NCBI GenBank assembly: GCA_002310175.1
Contig: DBYG01000077.1
Coordinates: 35,252 to 75,816 of the forward strand
Length of the DNA: 40,565 nt
Direction of reading: 5' to 3'
Source: Bacteroidales bacterium UBA1192
GTDB lineage: Bacteria; Bacteroidota; Bacteroidia; Bacteroidales; Bacteroidaceae
Shown here piece by piece: positions 7,869-15,879 of this stretch; within the stretch, counting starts at the first letter, position 1; each line of letters opens with the position of its first letter. The position numbers and the translations under genes are program-made. The notes under the pieces were generated by a model. That model had not been told where the DNA came from. It did no database searches and saw only the letters and a list, made by a program, of their open reading frames with translations.

Positions 7869-9297
7869 TATTGTCCTCTTCCAGAGTATAGAACGAACTG
7901 CCGTCAAAACAGTGAGTGCAAATCTTCTCCTTGGGTAATCCGATAGCTTTGACTAGCGCCTCTATCGAACTGAATTTGAGCGTGGTTAACTGCAACCGTC
8001 TGGCAATTTCATCAACCATTCTCTGATATTCATGGGTACCTGTTGTGGCATACTTGCTGAGTGTTTCCAAGCTGGGATTCTCACCTTCAAAGTCCTGTAT
8101 CACACGGCGTGTAATCAGCTCAAGGTCATTCTTGCTGGCCGAGTAGTTTACAAAGGGACAGCTGAAAATGAGCGGAGGACATGAAATTCTCATGTGAGCA
8201 GCCTTGACACCGGACTCATAGAAATCATGTGAATTATCCTTAAGCTGTGTACCGCGCACAATACTGTCATCGCAGAACACCAGACGCTTGCCGTTGAGTA
8301 TGTCCTTGTTCGAGATAAGTTTCATTTTAGCCACAAGATTACGGCGAGTCTGATCAGTAGGCATGAATGAACGGGGCCATGTGGGGGTATATTTGGCCAC
8401 AGCCCTCACATAAGGGCATTTATGACCCTCGGCATAACCGACAGCCATCCCCAGACCACTGTCTGGGATACCACAGGCACCATCCACCTCAACATTGTCC
8501 TCACGTCCCATCACACGTCCCAACTCATTACGTACATACTCAGCATTACGGCCTTCATAGCAACTGGTTGGAAATCCATAATAAACCCAAAGGAAAGAGC
8601 AAATCTGCATCTTCTTGTTGGGCTTGCGCAACTCTTCATAGCCGTTCTCAGTTATCTTGATTATCTGACCGGGACCCAGATATAGCTTGGTCTCATATCC
8701 TAGATTGGGAAATGCCGTAGTCTCAGTGGTGACAGCAACGGCACCGTCTTTCTGGCCCAGAGTCACCGGAGTACGTCCCCATGAGTCACGTGCGGCTATG
8801 ATGCCGTTTTCCGTAAGCAGCAGCATAGAGCATGACCCCTTTATGGTGTTGAAAACATTCTCTATGCCGTCTACATAGTCTCTACCTTTTATTATGAGCA
8901 GGGCAATTAGCTCTGTGATATTGATTTTACCGCTACTGAACTCGCTCAGATGCATGTTCTCCGCGAGCAGATGGTCACATATTTCATCCTTATTGTTGAT
9001 CTTGGCTACAGTGACCAGAGCAAAACGCCCCAAGTGGCTGTTCATGAGCATAGGCTGAGCATCAGTGTCACTGATTACACCAATACCGCTGGTTCCTCCA
9101 AACTTATTGAGTTCACGCTCAAACTTGCTTCTGAAATAATCGTTTTCAAGGTTATGAATACTCCTGAAAAAACCCTCATCAAGGCTGTATGTGGCCATGC
9201 CGGCGCGGCTTGTTCCAAGATGTGACTGATAATCAGTTCCATAAAAAAGATCATTGATGCATCTCTCTTTTGAGACGACTCCAAAAAATCCGCCCAT
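7864..9297 (-). CDS. PurF-like amidophosphoribosyltransferase paralogue lacking the N-terminal Cys
   Basis: 477 aa. The fold is that of glutamine PRPP amidotransferase, the first step of purine synthesis: an N-terminal Ntn-hydrolase domain (GCSMLLL and RDSWGRTPV blocks) and a C-terminal phosphoribosyltransferase domain with the PRPP motif FCDDSIVRGTQ (341-351). The end CTHCFDGSS (Cys460/Cys463) resembles the Fe-S cysteines of Bacillus-type PurF. Normal PurF begins M-C-G and uses Cys2 as nucleophile; here it begins MGGFFG, so Cys2 is Gly. The codons before the ATG run to a TAG without another start, so this is not a mis-called start. It may use free ammonia, have a different role, or be regulatory. 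Single gene with its own promoter, convergent with the sirtuin. Confidence 0.85.
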   Translation of the reverse strand: MGGFFGVVSKERCINDLFYGTDYQSHLGTSRAGMATYSLDEGFFRSIHNLENDYFRSKFERELNKFGGTSGIGVISDTDAQPMLMNSHLGRFALVTVAKINNKDEICDHLLAENMHLSEFSSGKINITELIALLIIKGRDYVDGIENVFNTIKGSCSMLLLTENGIIAARDSWGRTPVTLGQKDGAVAVTTETTAFPNLGYETKLYLGPGQIIKITENGYEELRKPNKKMQICSFLWVYYGFPTSCYEGRNAEYVRNELGRVMGREDNVEVDGACGIPDSGLGMAVGYAEGHKCPYVRAVAKYTPTWPRSFMPTDQTRRNLVAKMKLISNKDILNGKRLVFCDDSIVRGTQLKDNSHDFYESGVKAAHMRISCPPLIFSCPFVNYSASKNDLELITRRVIQDFEGENPSLETLSKYATTGTHEYQRMVDEIARRLQLTTLKFSSIEALVKAIGLPKEKICTHCFDGSSFYTLEEDNK

Positions 9298-9334
9298 TTG
9301 CTGCTATAGGTAAATGTGTTTAGTATTTCGGGTG

Positions 9335-9342
9335 CAAAATTA
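9335..9342 (-). promoter_or_regulatory. Promoter -7 box for the PurF-like gene
   Basis: Reverse-strand TAATTTTG matches TAnnTTTG, 37 bp before the start at 9297. A TTG at 9366-9368 (reverse) is a possible but slightly distant -33. Confidence 0.55.
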
Positions 9343-9397
9343 CAACAACTCTCTGAAAAAAATAACAACCCGAATCCTCCCTTTATCAACAAGTTTA

Positions 9398-9550
9398 GTT
9401 AAGAAAACACAAAGCCCTCACGCTGGTATAGCGTATTTGAGCGAGTGAGGCGACGAACGAGACCGCAGTCACGAAGGGTCGACAAGCAGCCAAAGGGAGC
9501 GTGTTTAAGGAGTAAACTAGAATGATGTGGGATAATCATCACGCTCTTTC
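9398..9550. other. Structured GC-rich intergenic stretch
   Basis: No credible open reading frame. The stretch is richer in G+C than flanking spacers and contains several inverted repeats: CCTCAC/GTGAGG (9416-9421, 9445-9450), CGCT/AGCG (9421-9424, 9430-9433), GACC/GGTC (9461-9464, 9477-9480), and a three-way-junction-like set at 9497-9546 (outer GAGCGT/ACGCTC, arms GTTTA/TAAAC and ATGAT/ATCAT). It could be a small RNA or a remnant element. Function not recognised. Confidence 0.35.
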
Positions 9551-9551
9551 C

Positions 9552-9585
9552 AAAAAAAAAAGGCCGCCGGCTGGCGACCTTTTTT
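9552..9585 (-). terminator. Terminator after tRNA-Ser
   Basis: Read on the reverse strand: AAGGTCGCC, loop AGCC, GGCGGCCTT (one G.U pair), then ten T residues. The plus strand also forms a hairpin with one mismatch and six T residues, so it may act in both directions. Confidence 0.75.
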
Positions 9586-9586
9586 G

Positions 9587-9674
9587 CGGAAAGAGTGGGA
9601 TTCAAACCCACGGTACGGCTAGGCCGTACGCCGGATTTCGAGTCCGGTCCATTCGATCACTCTGGCATCTTTCC
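9587..9674 (-). tRNA. tRNA-Ser (anticodon CGA)
   Basis: 88 nt on the reverse strand. Acceptor stem GGAAAGA/TCTTTCC, discriminator G, anticodon arm CCGGA-CTCGAAA-TCCGG giving anticodon CGA (reads UCG), a long variable arm (class II tRNA) with stem GTACGG/CCGTAC, and T arm GTGGG-TTTGAAT-CCCAC. The 3' CCA is not encoded. Own promoter at 9680-9687 and own terminator. Confidence 0.95.
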
Positions 9675-9679
9675 GGGCG

Positions 9680-9711
9680 CAAAAGTACGCATTTTTTTGG
9701 ATGCATACCAA
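9680..9711 (-). promoter_or_regulatory. Promoter of tRNA-Ser
   Basis: Reverse strand: -7 box TACTTTTG (9687-9680) directly before the tRNA 5' end at 9674, and a TTG (9711-9709) 21 bp further up at the -33 position. The two-part spacing fits the Bacteroidota primary promoter. Confidence 0.7.
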
Positions 9712-9726
9712 TGCCCTTGGCAAAAA

Positions 9727-10125
9727 TTACAACTCCTGAATAATCTGGTTGGCAAGCTCTATGTTGTCCGGACGTATGATAACGCGTGAGAACTCTGATG
9801 ACGAGTCAGCGAATGCGTACATGTACTCAACCGATATGCCGGCAGATGAAAGTTTCTCCATAGCGTTTGCCATAGCACCTGGCACGTTACCGCACTCCAG
9901 ATAGACCACTTGGGTCATGGTCACTGCGTATGAGTTAGCCTTTATGAGATTGAAGGCGCGCTCTATCTGGTCACGCTCCACAATGATGCGGGCAATCCCG
10001 AAGTCCTCAGTCTCGGACACAGTGAATGCCTTCATGTTTATGGCGTTGTTTCCGAGCAGACGGGCTATCTCGGCAAATTTTCCCTTCTCGTTCTCCAGGA
10101 AAACTGAAATCTGTCTGATAAGCAT
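9727..10125 (-). CDS. Tandem ACT-domain protein
   Basis: 132 aa, cytoplasmic. Two ACT domains in tandem (about 1-65 and 70-132), recognisable from the start IRQISVFLENEKGKFAEIARLL and the second-half pattern PGAMANAMEKLSSAGISVEYMYAF. ACT domains bind amino acids or similar ligands and usually regulate an enzyme. The gene follows the PaaK-type CoA ligase by 23 bp on the same strand; ligase plus ACT protein is a recurring pair in Bacteroidota and other anaerobes, so it is probably a ligand-sensing partner of aryl-acid metabolism. Which amino acid it binds is not visible. Confidence 0.88.
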   Translation of the reverse strand: MLIRQISVFLENEKGKFAEIARLLGNNAINMKAFTVSETEDFGIARIIVERDQIERAFNLIKANSYAVTMTQVVYLECGNVPGAMANAMEKLSSAGISVEYMYAFADSSSEFSRVIIRPDNIELANQIIQEL

Positions 10126-10148
10126 GGTGGTATATTTAACAGGTTAGT

Positions 10149-11453
10149 TTAATCTACAAATTTGCGGTGGTCTATGGCGCGTTTGGCCTTTCCTGTGGAG
10201 CGCTCTATTGTGCCAGGCTGCACAATCTTGATGGCAGGCTGGATGCCTATCACACTCTGGATCCTGGATGTCAGACGCTGACGTAGACGCACCAGTTCGT
10301 TTACTTGGTCAGTATAGAACTCCGGCTTGACCTCCACCTGGATATCAAATGTATCCGTGTTGTTCACACGGTCCACTTCAATCAGGAAGTAAGGCTCGTA
10401 CTCCGGGAACTCAAGCAGGATGGACTCAACCTGTGATGGGAATACGTTAACGCCACGTATGATCATCATGTCATCACTTCGGCCCAGAATCTTACCCATG
10501 CGCACAGCTGTACGGCCACATTCGCACTTGTCATAGTTGAGATAGGTGAGGTCACGTGTACGGTAGCGGATCATGGGCATACCCCATTTGTCCAGTGTGG
10601 TGAACACCAACTCGCCCTTCTGCCCGTATTCTACCGGCTGTAGGGTTACAGGGTCAATTATCTCGGGATAGTAGAGGTCTTCCCACAGGTGGGTACCGTT
10701 CTGACATTCGCACTCGCCTCCCACACCAGGACCGCTTATCTCAGTAAGACCATAAATATCGTATGCTTTAATGTTAAGTTTCTCCTCAAGCTCCCTGCGC
10801 ATGGCATTGGTCCAAGGTTCCGCACCAAATATACCCACTTTAAGTTTAAAGTTCCTGATGTCAAGTCCCTGCTTGCGTATTTCTTCTGCCATATAGAGTG
10901 CGTAGGATGGGGTACAGGCCACAGCGGTGGCTCCGAAGTCCTGCATCAGTTGCAGTTGCTTCTGGGTGTTGCCGCTGCTGGTGGGTATAACTGTTCCACC
11001 TATCTTGGTCACGCCATCATGCGCTCCCAAACCACCGGTAAACAGGCCATATCCGTATGAGATCTGCACCATATCGTCACTGCCCAGACCGAATGCTGTC
11101 AGACAGCGTGCCACAGCTTCGGACCAGTTATCCAGATCCTTTGCCGTATAGCCCACAACAATGGGCTTTCCTGTAGTGCCTGATGAAGCGTGCAGCCTGA
11201 GTATTTCAGTCATGGGCACGCACATCATCCTGAAAGGATAGTTGTCCCTGAGGTCCTGTTTTACGGTGAATGGCAGCTTAACTATATCATCAATGCTGCT
11301 GATGTCCTCAGGCTTGACTCCGTGTTCATCAAACCTTTTCCTGTAGAAAGGTGAATTATTGTAGGCGTGTGCCACAATCTTCCTGAGTTTTTCACTCTGC
11401 AATGCGTGCATCTCATCACGCGACATGCACTCAATCTTTTTGTTCCAGATCAT
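10149..11453 (-). CDS. paaK: Phenylacetate-CoA ligase family protein (PaaK-like)
   Basis: 434 aa, cytoplasmic. Adenylate-forming enzyme that activates an aryl acid with ATP and CoA. Seen: the phosphate-binding loop HASSGTTGKPIVVGYT, the YGLTEISGPG motif, and the C-terminal hinge RSDDMMIIRGVNVFPSQVE typical of PaaK. In anaerobes these ligases act on phenylacetate, indoleacetate or related products of aromatic amino acid breakdown. Start: I chose the ATG at 11453 (MIWNKKIECMSRDEM, the usual PaaK beginning). A longer frame to a TTG at 11489 would start inside the -7 promoter box and adds 12 residues unlike the family. First gene of a two-gene unit with the ACT protein. Confidence 0.92.
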   Translation of the reverse strand: MIWNKKIECMSRDEMHALQSEKLRKIVAHAYNNSPFYRKRFDEHGVKPEDISSIDDIVKLPFTVKQDLRDNYPFRMMCVPMTEILRLHASSGTTGKPIVVGYTAKDLDNWSEAVARCLTAFGLGSDDMVQISYGYGLFTGGLGAHDGVTKIGGTVIPTSSGNTQKQLQLMQDFGATAVACTPSYALYMAEEIRKQGLDIRNFKLKVGIFGAEPWTNAMRRELEEKLNIKAYDIYGLTEISGPGVGGECECQNGTHLWEDLYYPEIIDPVTLQPVEYGQKGELVFTTLDKWGMPMIRYRTRDLTYLNYDKCECGRTAVRMGKILGRSDDMMIIRGVNVFPSQVESILLEFPEYEPYFLIEVDRVNNTDTFDIQVEVKPEFYTDQVNELVRLRQRLTSRIQSVIGIQPAIKIVQPGTIERSTGKAKRAIDHRKFVD

Positions 11454-11486
11454 TGTATTAACTAGGTGGTATGAAGTAATTGGCTG

Positions 11487-11494
11487 CAAATATA
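11487..11494 (-). promoter_or_regulatory. Promoter -7 box for paaK
   Basis: Reverse-strand TATATTTG, exact TAnnTTTG, 33 bp before the chosen start at 11453. Its presence argues against the longer TTG-started frame. Confidence 0.6.
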
Positions 11495-11653
11495 ATAGAT
11501 TTTTCCTTTTCTTACTTTATGTGTCATAATTCAGCTGTTTTTGACGGTTAATTTATTGATGTAAGAAATGAATATAACCTTTATAAGGAGTACATAAAGG
11601 CTTCAATTAGCGGATGAACGCCTGCAAATGATTCTGATTTGAGAATCTTTCAA

Positions 11654-11661
11654 TAATTTTG
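11654..11661 (+). promoter_or_regulatory. Promoter -7 box for tsaD
   Basis: TAATTTTG, exact TAnnTTTG, 28 bp before the ATG at 11690. Confidence 0.6.
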
Positions 11662-11689
11662 CAGCGTTATACATTTTTTCAGTCAGGAC

Positions 11690-12715
11690 ATGTCTAAAGA
11701 TATATATATATTAGGTATTGAGTCCTCTTGTGATGACACTTCGGCAGCCGTGATCCATAACGGGGAGCTTCTGTCTAATGTGGTTGCCAGCCAGAAGGTG
11801 CATGAGGAGTATGGCGGAGTGGTGCCGGAACTGGCATCAAGAGCACATCAGCAGAATATTGTTCCGGTGGTGGATACTGCGTTGAAAAGGGCCGGAATAG
11901 GTCCGGAACAGCTTAGTGCGGTTGCATTCACTCGCGGTCCCGGGCTTATGGGCTCGCTTCTGGTGGGTGTATCTTTCGCCAAGGGATTCGCCCGATCGCT
12001 GAACATCCCAATGATTGAGGTCAATCATCTTCAGGGACACATTATGGCCCATTTCATCAGAAAGCCGGGCGAGTATTCCGATACTCCGGAATTTCCATTT
12101 CTTTGTTTGTTGGTTTCAGGCGGTAACTCACAGATTGTAAAGGTGGAATCACATAAAAAGATGGAGATTCTGGGGCAGACTATTGATGATGCTGCAGGCG
12201 AGGCTATGGACAAATGTTCCAAGGTGATGGGATTCGGTTATCCTGGCGGTCCCATAATAGACCGTTTGGCACGAAAGGGTAATTCAAAGTCTTTTACTTT
12301 CAGCAAGCCCAATATTCCCGGATATAACTACAGTTTCAGCGGACTAAAGACCTCCTTTCTGTATAATTTGCGTGACTGGGTGAAGGATGATCCTGATTTC
12401 ATAGAGCATCACAAAGAGGATCTGTGTGCATCGCTTGAACGCACCATCGTTGAGATATTGATGAAAAAACTGCGTCAGGCAGCCAAGGATACGGGCATCA
12501 GCCGCATTGCAGTAGCAGGTGGGGTTTCGGCCAATACCGGATTGCGTGAGGCTTTTCAGGATCATGCGCGCCGTTTTCGCTGGAAAGTCTATATTCCGCC
12601 TTTCTCATACACAACCGATAATGCCGCTATGATAGCTTGTACAGGCTATTTCAAGTTTTTGGACAGAGATTTCTGTCAGATAGACGTTCCTATTTACTCA
12701 AATACCCGACTTTAA
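11690..12715 (+). CDS. tsaD: tRNA N6-adenosine threonylcarbamoyltransferase TsaD
   Basis: 341 aa, the normal length. TsaD transfers the threonylcarbamoyl group made by TsaC to A37 of ANN-decoding tRNAs, working with TsaB and TsaE in the cytoplasm. The start ILGIESSCDDTSAAV, the metal-binding HxxxH (His113 and His117 in NHLQGHIMAHF), the phosphate-binding VSGGNSQIV and the C-terminal VAGGVSANTGLR and TDNAAMIA blocks are all intact. Single gene with its own promoter, 97 bp before the ribosomal-protein unit. Confidence 0.97.
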   Translation: MSKDIYILGIESSCDDTSAAVIHNGELLSNVVASQKVHEEYGGVVPELASRAHQQNIVPVVDTALKRAGIGPEQLSAVAFTRGPGLMGSLLVGVSFAKGFARSLNIPMIEVNHLQGHIMAHFIRKPGEYSDTPEFPFLCLLVSGGNSQIVKVESHKKMEILGQTIDDAAGEAMDKCSKVMGFGYPGGPIIDRLARKGNSKSFTFSKPNIPGYNYSFSGLKTSFLYNLRDWVKDDPDFIEHHKEDLCASLERTIVEILMKKLRQAAKDTGISRIAVAGGVSANTGLREAFQDHARRFRWKVYIPPFSYTTDNAAMIACTGYFKFLDRDFCQIDVPIYSNTRL

Positions 12716-12733
12716 GAAAAAAAAGACATATAA

Positions 12734-12765
12734 TTTGTATAACTGAAAAAAATTGTGTTATTTTG
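12734..12765 (+). promoter_or_regulatory. Promoter of rpmB-rpmG-DUF4295
   Basis: TTTG at 12734-12737 and TATTTTG at 12759-12765 are 21 bp apart, fitting the -33/-7 pair of Bacteroidota (the -7 box is one base shorter than TAnnTTTG). The ATG is 47 bp further on. Confidence 0.6.
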
Positions 12766-12812
12766 CACCCTGTTTTGAGAACAGTGCTAAAAACGAATAA
12801 AAACAGATAGAT

Positions 12813-13073
12813 ATGTCAAGAATTTGTCAGATCACCGGAAAGAAGGCAATGGTTGGCAACAATGTCTCTCACTCAAAGCGCAGGACCAAGAGGACATTTG
12901 ACGTTAACCTGTTCACCAAAAAGTTCTTCTATGTGGAGGAGAATTGCTGGATCAGCCTCAAACTCAGTGCTGCCGGCCTGAGAATAATTAACAAGAAAGG
13001 TCTTGATGCCGCACTCAAAGAGGCTGTTGCTAACGGCTATTGCGATTGGAAGGACATTAAGATTATCGCTTAA
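12813..13073 (+). CDS. rpmB: 50S ribosomal protein L28
   Basis: 86 aa. The start SRICQITGKKAMVGNNVSHS and the basic stretch KRRTKRTFDVNLFTKKFF are the L28 signature; the C-terminus GYCDWKDIKIIA is the Bacteroidota form. Structural protein of the large subunit. First gene of a three-gene unit with rpmG (21-bp gap) and the DUF4295 gene (13-bp gap), closed by a hairpin terminator. Confidence 0.97.
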   Translation: MSRICQITGKKAMVGNNVSHSKRRTKRTFDVNLFTKKFFYVEENCWISLKLSAAGLRIINKKGLDAALKEAVANGYCDWKDIKIIA

Positions 13074-13094
13074 AACAGTTTAGGAGTTCATACT

Positions 13095-13283
13095 ATGGCA
13101 AAGAAAGTAAAAGGCAACAGGGTTCAGGTTATCCTGGAATGCACTGAGCACAAGGACAGCGGTATGCCGGGTACTTCCCGTTACATTACCACCAAGAACA
13201 GGAAGAACACTCCTGAGAGACTGGAACTTAAGAAGTATAACCCCATTCTCAAGAGGATGACAATCCATCGTGAGATCAAGTAA
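13095..13283 (+). CDS. rpmG: 50S ribosomal protein L33
   Basis: 62 aa. MAKKVKGNRVQVILECTEHK, then GTSRYITTKNRKNTPERLELKKYNP and a basic end are L33. The CxxC zinc ribbon pairs of some L33 forms are absent (one Cys only), so this is the zinc-independent (C-minus) type. It lies between rpmB and the DUF4295 gene. Confidence 0.96.
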   Translation: MAKKVKGNRVQVILECTEHKDSGMPGTSRYITTKNRKNTPERLELKKYNPILKRMTIHREIK

Positions 13284-13296
13284 TATCCATTAAACA

Positions 13297-13443
13297 ATGG
13301 CAAAGAAAGTAGTTGCTACCCTGCGTCAGGGTAAGGTTTCAATGGCCAAGGTCATTAAGATGGTAAAATCACCCAAGACTGGTGCCTATATGTTTACTGA
13401 ACAGATTGTCACCGATGAACAGCTCAAGGATGTTTTAAAGTGA
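13297..13443 (+). CDS. DUF4295 small protein downstream of rpmG
   Basis: 48 aa, 13 bp after rpmG. Begins MAKKVVATLRQGKVSMAKV and contains KMVKSPKTGAYMFTEQIV. This matches the short, basic DUF4295 family that follows L28 and L33 in Bacteroidota. The constant linkage and size suggest a ribosome-associated protein, but no function is known to me. Short enough to be missed by common length cut-offs. Confidence 0.88.
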   Translation: MAKKVVATLRQGKVSMAKVIKMVKSPKTGAYMFTEQIVTDEQLKDVLK

Positions 13444-13471
13444 TTATATTCTTTCAGGCTTACTGATATAG

Positions 13472-13499
13472 GGCAACCATTATTTGGTTGCCTTTTTTT
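13472..13499 (+). terminator. Terminator of the rpmB unit
   Basis: GGCAACCA (13472-13479), 5-nt loop, TGGTTGCC (13485-13492), then seven T residues. Confidence 0.92.
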
Positions 13500-13529
13500 A
13501 TCCCTTTTGCTGCATACGGATAGTTATAA

Positions 13530-13560
13530 TTGTATTATTCACCTTATTTGCTTATATTTG
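13530..13560 (+). promoter_or_regulatory. Promoter of ftsY
   Basis: TTG at 13530-13532 and exact -7 box TATATTTG at 13553-13560, 20 bp apart; the ATG at 13604 is 43 bp downstream. Confidence 0.6.
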
Positions 13561-13603
13561 CAAATTAAGTACAAAGTGACCACATAATCCGACTTAACTG
13601 AAT

Positions 13604-14563
13604 ATGGGATTGTTTTCGTTTTTCAGCAAAGATAAGAAAGAGGTACTGAACAAAGGTCTGGAAAAGACAAAGACCAGTGTGTTCTCTAAGATAGCACGTG
13701 CTGTGGCGGGCAAATCAACGGTTGATGACGAGGTACTTGATAATCTGGAGGAGGCCCTTATCACTTCCGATGTGGGCGTTGATACCACTCTCAAGATTGT
13801 CAAGCGCATTCAGGAACGTGTGGCACGTGACAAGTTCATGGGTACAGCAGAACTGAACGGTATACTGCATGAGGAGATAGCAGCATTGCTTGTGGAGAAT
13901 AGTCCGGATGATGGTTTGGAACCATTCAGCGTTCCTGAAGGACGCAAGCCATACGTAGTGCTTGTAGTAGGCGTGAACGGTGTGGGAAAGACCACTACCA
14001 TAGGTAAGTTGGCATACCAATTCAAAAAACGCGGTCTGAAAGTCATGCTGGGCGCCGCCGATACATTTCGCGCAGCTGCCATTGAACAGCTACAGGAGTG
14101 GGGACGCAGGGTGGATGTACCGGTTATCCGGCAGGAGATGGGTTCAGATCCGGCTTCGGTGGCCTATGACACTTTGAGTTCGGCTGTGGCCAATGATGTG
14201 GATGTCGTATTGATAGATACTGCTGGCCGACTGCATAATAAAGTGGGCCTTATGAATGAGCTGACCAAGATACGCAACGTGATGAACAAGGTGGTTGAGG
14301 GTTCTCCTGATGATGTCCTGTTGGTCTTGGACGGATCTACAGGCCAGAATGCCTTTGAACAGGCTAGACAGTTCACTATTGCCACCAAGGTCACCCAGCT
14401 GGCCATAACCAAACTGGACGGAACAGCCAAAGGGGGGGTGGTATTAGGCATATCTGATCAGTTTAAGGTGCCAGTCCGGTATGTGGGACTTGGGGAAGCT
14501 ATGGATGACCTGCAGGTTTTCAACACTACCGAGTTCGTGGATTCACTATTCAGCCTTGAATGA
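13604..14563 (+). CDS. ftsY: Signal recognition particle receptor FtsY
   Basis: 319 aa. SRP GTPase that docks ribosome-SRP complexes at the inner membrane. The NG domain is complete: helical N domain, P-loop GVNGVGKTTTIGKLA, DTFRAAAIEQL insertion segment, DTAGRL, TKLDGTAKGG and the closing LGEAMDDLQVF. The long acidic A domain of E. coli FtsY is missing, as in many Bacteroidota; a short basic/amphipathic start (FSFFSKDKKE) is left for membrane contact. Followed by rimO after 1 bp (TGA-A-ATG), so the two are translationally coupled. Confidence 0.97.
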   Translation: MGLFSFFSKDKKEVLNKGLEKTKTSVFSKIARAVAGKSTVDDEVLDNLEEALITSDVGVDTTLKIVKRIQERVARDKFMGTAELNGILHEEIAALLVENSPDDGLEPFSVPEGRKPYVVLVVGVNGVGKTTTIGKLAYQFKKRGLKVMLGAADTFRAAAIEQLQEWGRRVDVPVIRQEMGSDPASVAYDTLSSAVANDVDVVLIDTAGRLHNKVGLMNELTKIRNVMNKVVEGSPDDVLLVLDGSTGQNAFEQARQFTIATKVTQLAITKLDGTAKGGVVLGISDQFKVPVRYVGLGEAMDDLQVFNTTEFVDSLFSLE

Positions 14564-14564
14564 A

Positions 14565-15869
14565 ATGAAGCGCGGTACAGTGGACATCATTACTTTAGGT
14601 TGTTCTAAGAATCTTGTTGATTCTGAAAAACTTATGGCTCAGTTTAGAGCTAATGGACTTAAAGTGAGACATGATTCCGAACAGGTGAGTGCCCAAACTG
14701 TAATCATAAACACATGCGGCTTTATAGGCGATGCACAGGAGGAATCTATCAATATGATTCTGGAATGCGGGGAACTGAAGAAAGCGGGCAAGATAGAGCG
14801 CCTTTATGTTATGGGATGCCTTTCGCAGAAATATCAGAAGGAGCTCATGGCCGAGATACCAGAAGTGGACGGATGGTACGGAAAGTTTGACTGGGACGGT
14901 ATCCTTAAGGAGATGGGACAGGAATGGAACGGTGAGATAAACAATGAACGTTTGGTCACCACACCATCACATTATGCCTATCTAAAGATAGCCGAAGGCT
15001 GTAACCGCGGGTGTGCCTACTGTGCCATTCCCCTTATGACAGGCAGATACCGGTCACGCTGTCAGGAGGATATTCTGGATGAGGCCCGTAAACTTGTGGA
15101 AAATGGTGTCAGAGAAATTCAGCTGATAGCCCAGGACCTGACATATTATGGCACAGACCTGGTACGCAAGCCTACCATAGCGGAACTTGTACAGCGTCTG
15201 TCTGATATACCCGGCATTGAGTGGCTGCGCCTGCATTACGGTTATCCCAACAACTTCCCTATGAACCTGCTGCCGGTCATGCGTGAACGCGACAATGTAT
15301 GCAAATACATGGACATTGCCCTACAGCATATAAGCGATCATGTACTTAAGCGCATGCATAGGAATATAACCGCACAACAGACACGTGAATTGCTTGTCCA
15401 GATACGTGAGGAGGTGCCTGGAATACATTTGCGGACCACTCTGATGGTAGGATTCCCGGGTGAGACCGACGATGATTTCAGGCTTCTCACTGAGTTTGTC
15501 CGGGAGCAGCGTTTTGAGAGGATGGGAGCATTCGCCTATTCTGAGGTGGATGGGACTTATTCAGCACTTAATTACATGGATGATGTTCCTGACAGTTTGA
15601 AACAATCCCGTCTTTCCGCACTCATGCGCCTCCAGCAGGGGATTTCACTTGACCTCAACGAGAGCAAGGCTGGTAAGGTGTTCCGCACGGTTATTGACCG
15701 TAAGGAAGGTGGTTATTATGTTGGGCGTACGGAGTTTGATTCCCCCGAGGTGGATCCTGAGATGCTTATCGATGCCACTGGGACAGAACTGAATATAGGA
15801 GATTTCTATGATGTGAAAGTTATCCGGGCCGAGGAATTCGACCTTTATGGAACCGTTGTAAAAAGCTAA
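14565..15869 (+). CDS. rimO: Ribosomal protein S12 methylthiotransferase RimO
   Basis: 434 aa. Radical-SAM enzyme that methylthiolates an Asp of ribosomal protein S12. N-terminal UPF0004 domain with three cysteines (TLGCSKN, NTCGF, VMGCLSQKY) for the auxiliary Fe-S cluster, radical-SAM motif GCNRGCAYCAIP, and a C-terminal TRAM domain ending DLYGTVVKS. I start at the ATG at 14565 (MKRGTVDIITLGCSKN). The open frame reaches back to 14481, but those 28 residues overlap ftsY and do not belong to the family. Part of ftsY-rimO, possibly continuing into the HU genes (10-bp gap). Confidence 0.96.
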   Translation: MKRGTVDIITLGCSKNLVDSEKLMAQFRANGLKVRHDSEQVSAQTVIINTCGFIGDAQEESINMILECGELKKAGKIERLYVMGCLSQKYQKELMAEIPEVDGWYGKFDWDGILKEMGQEWNGEINNERLVTTPSHYAYLKIAEGCNRGCAYCAIPLMTGRYRSRCQEDILDEARKLVENGVREIQLIAQDLTYYGTDLVRKPTIAELVQRLSDIPGIEWLRLHYGYPNNFPMNLLPVMRERDNVCKYMDIALQHISDHVLKRMHRNITAQQTRELLVQIREEVPGIHLRTTLMVGFPGETDDDFRLLTEFVREQRFERMGAFAYSEVDGTYSALNYMDDVPDSLKQSRLSALMRLQQGISLDLNESKAGKVFRTVIDRKEGGYYVGRTEFDSPEVDPEMLIDATGTELNIGDFYDVKVIRAEEFDLYGTVVKS

Positions 15870-15879
15870 CCCCAGAAAT

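Larger units (their letters stand above)
11454..11689. other. Divergent regulatory gap between paaK and tsaD
   Basis: 236 bp, no gene seen. It holds the paaK and tsaD -7 boxes, a 7-bp inverted repeat CCTTTAT/ATAAAGG (11578-11584, 11594-11600) and a 6-bp one GATTCT/AGAATC (11630-11635, 11642-11647) just upstream of the tsaD -7 box. Confidence 0.6.

Noticed and set aside
9538..9595. Attachment site (att) next to tRNA-Ser
   Set aside because: The copy of the acceptor-end sequence (CTCTTTCC) is inverted rather than direct and forms the outer part of the terminator palindrome; no integrase gene is present.
9399..9789. Small open frames over the tRNA-Ser region
   Set aside because: They read through the tRNA and its terminator and have no homology to known proteins.
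11454..11489. TTG start for PaaK
   Set aside because: It lies inside the -7 promoter box, and the extra residues do not match the family.
14481..14564. N-terminal extension of RimO overlapping ftsY
   Set aside because: The family start motif follows the ATG at 14565, 1 bp after the ftsY stop.
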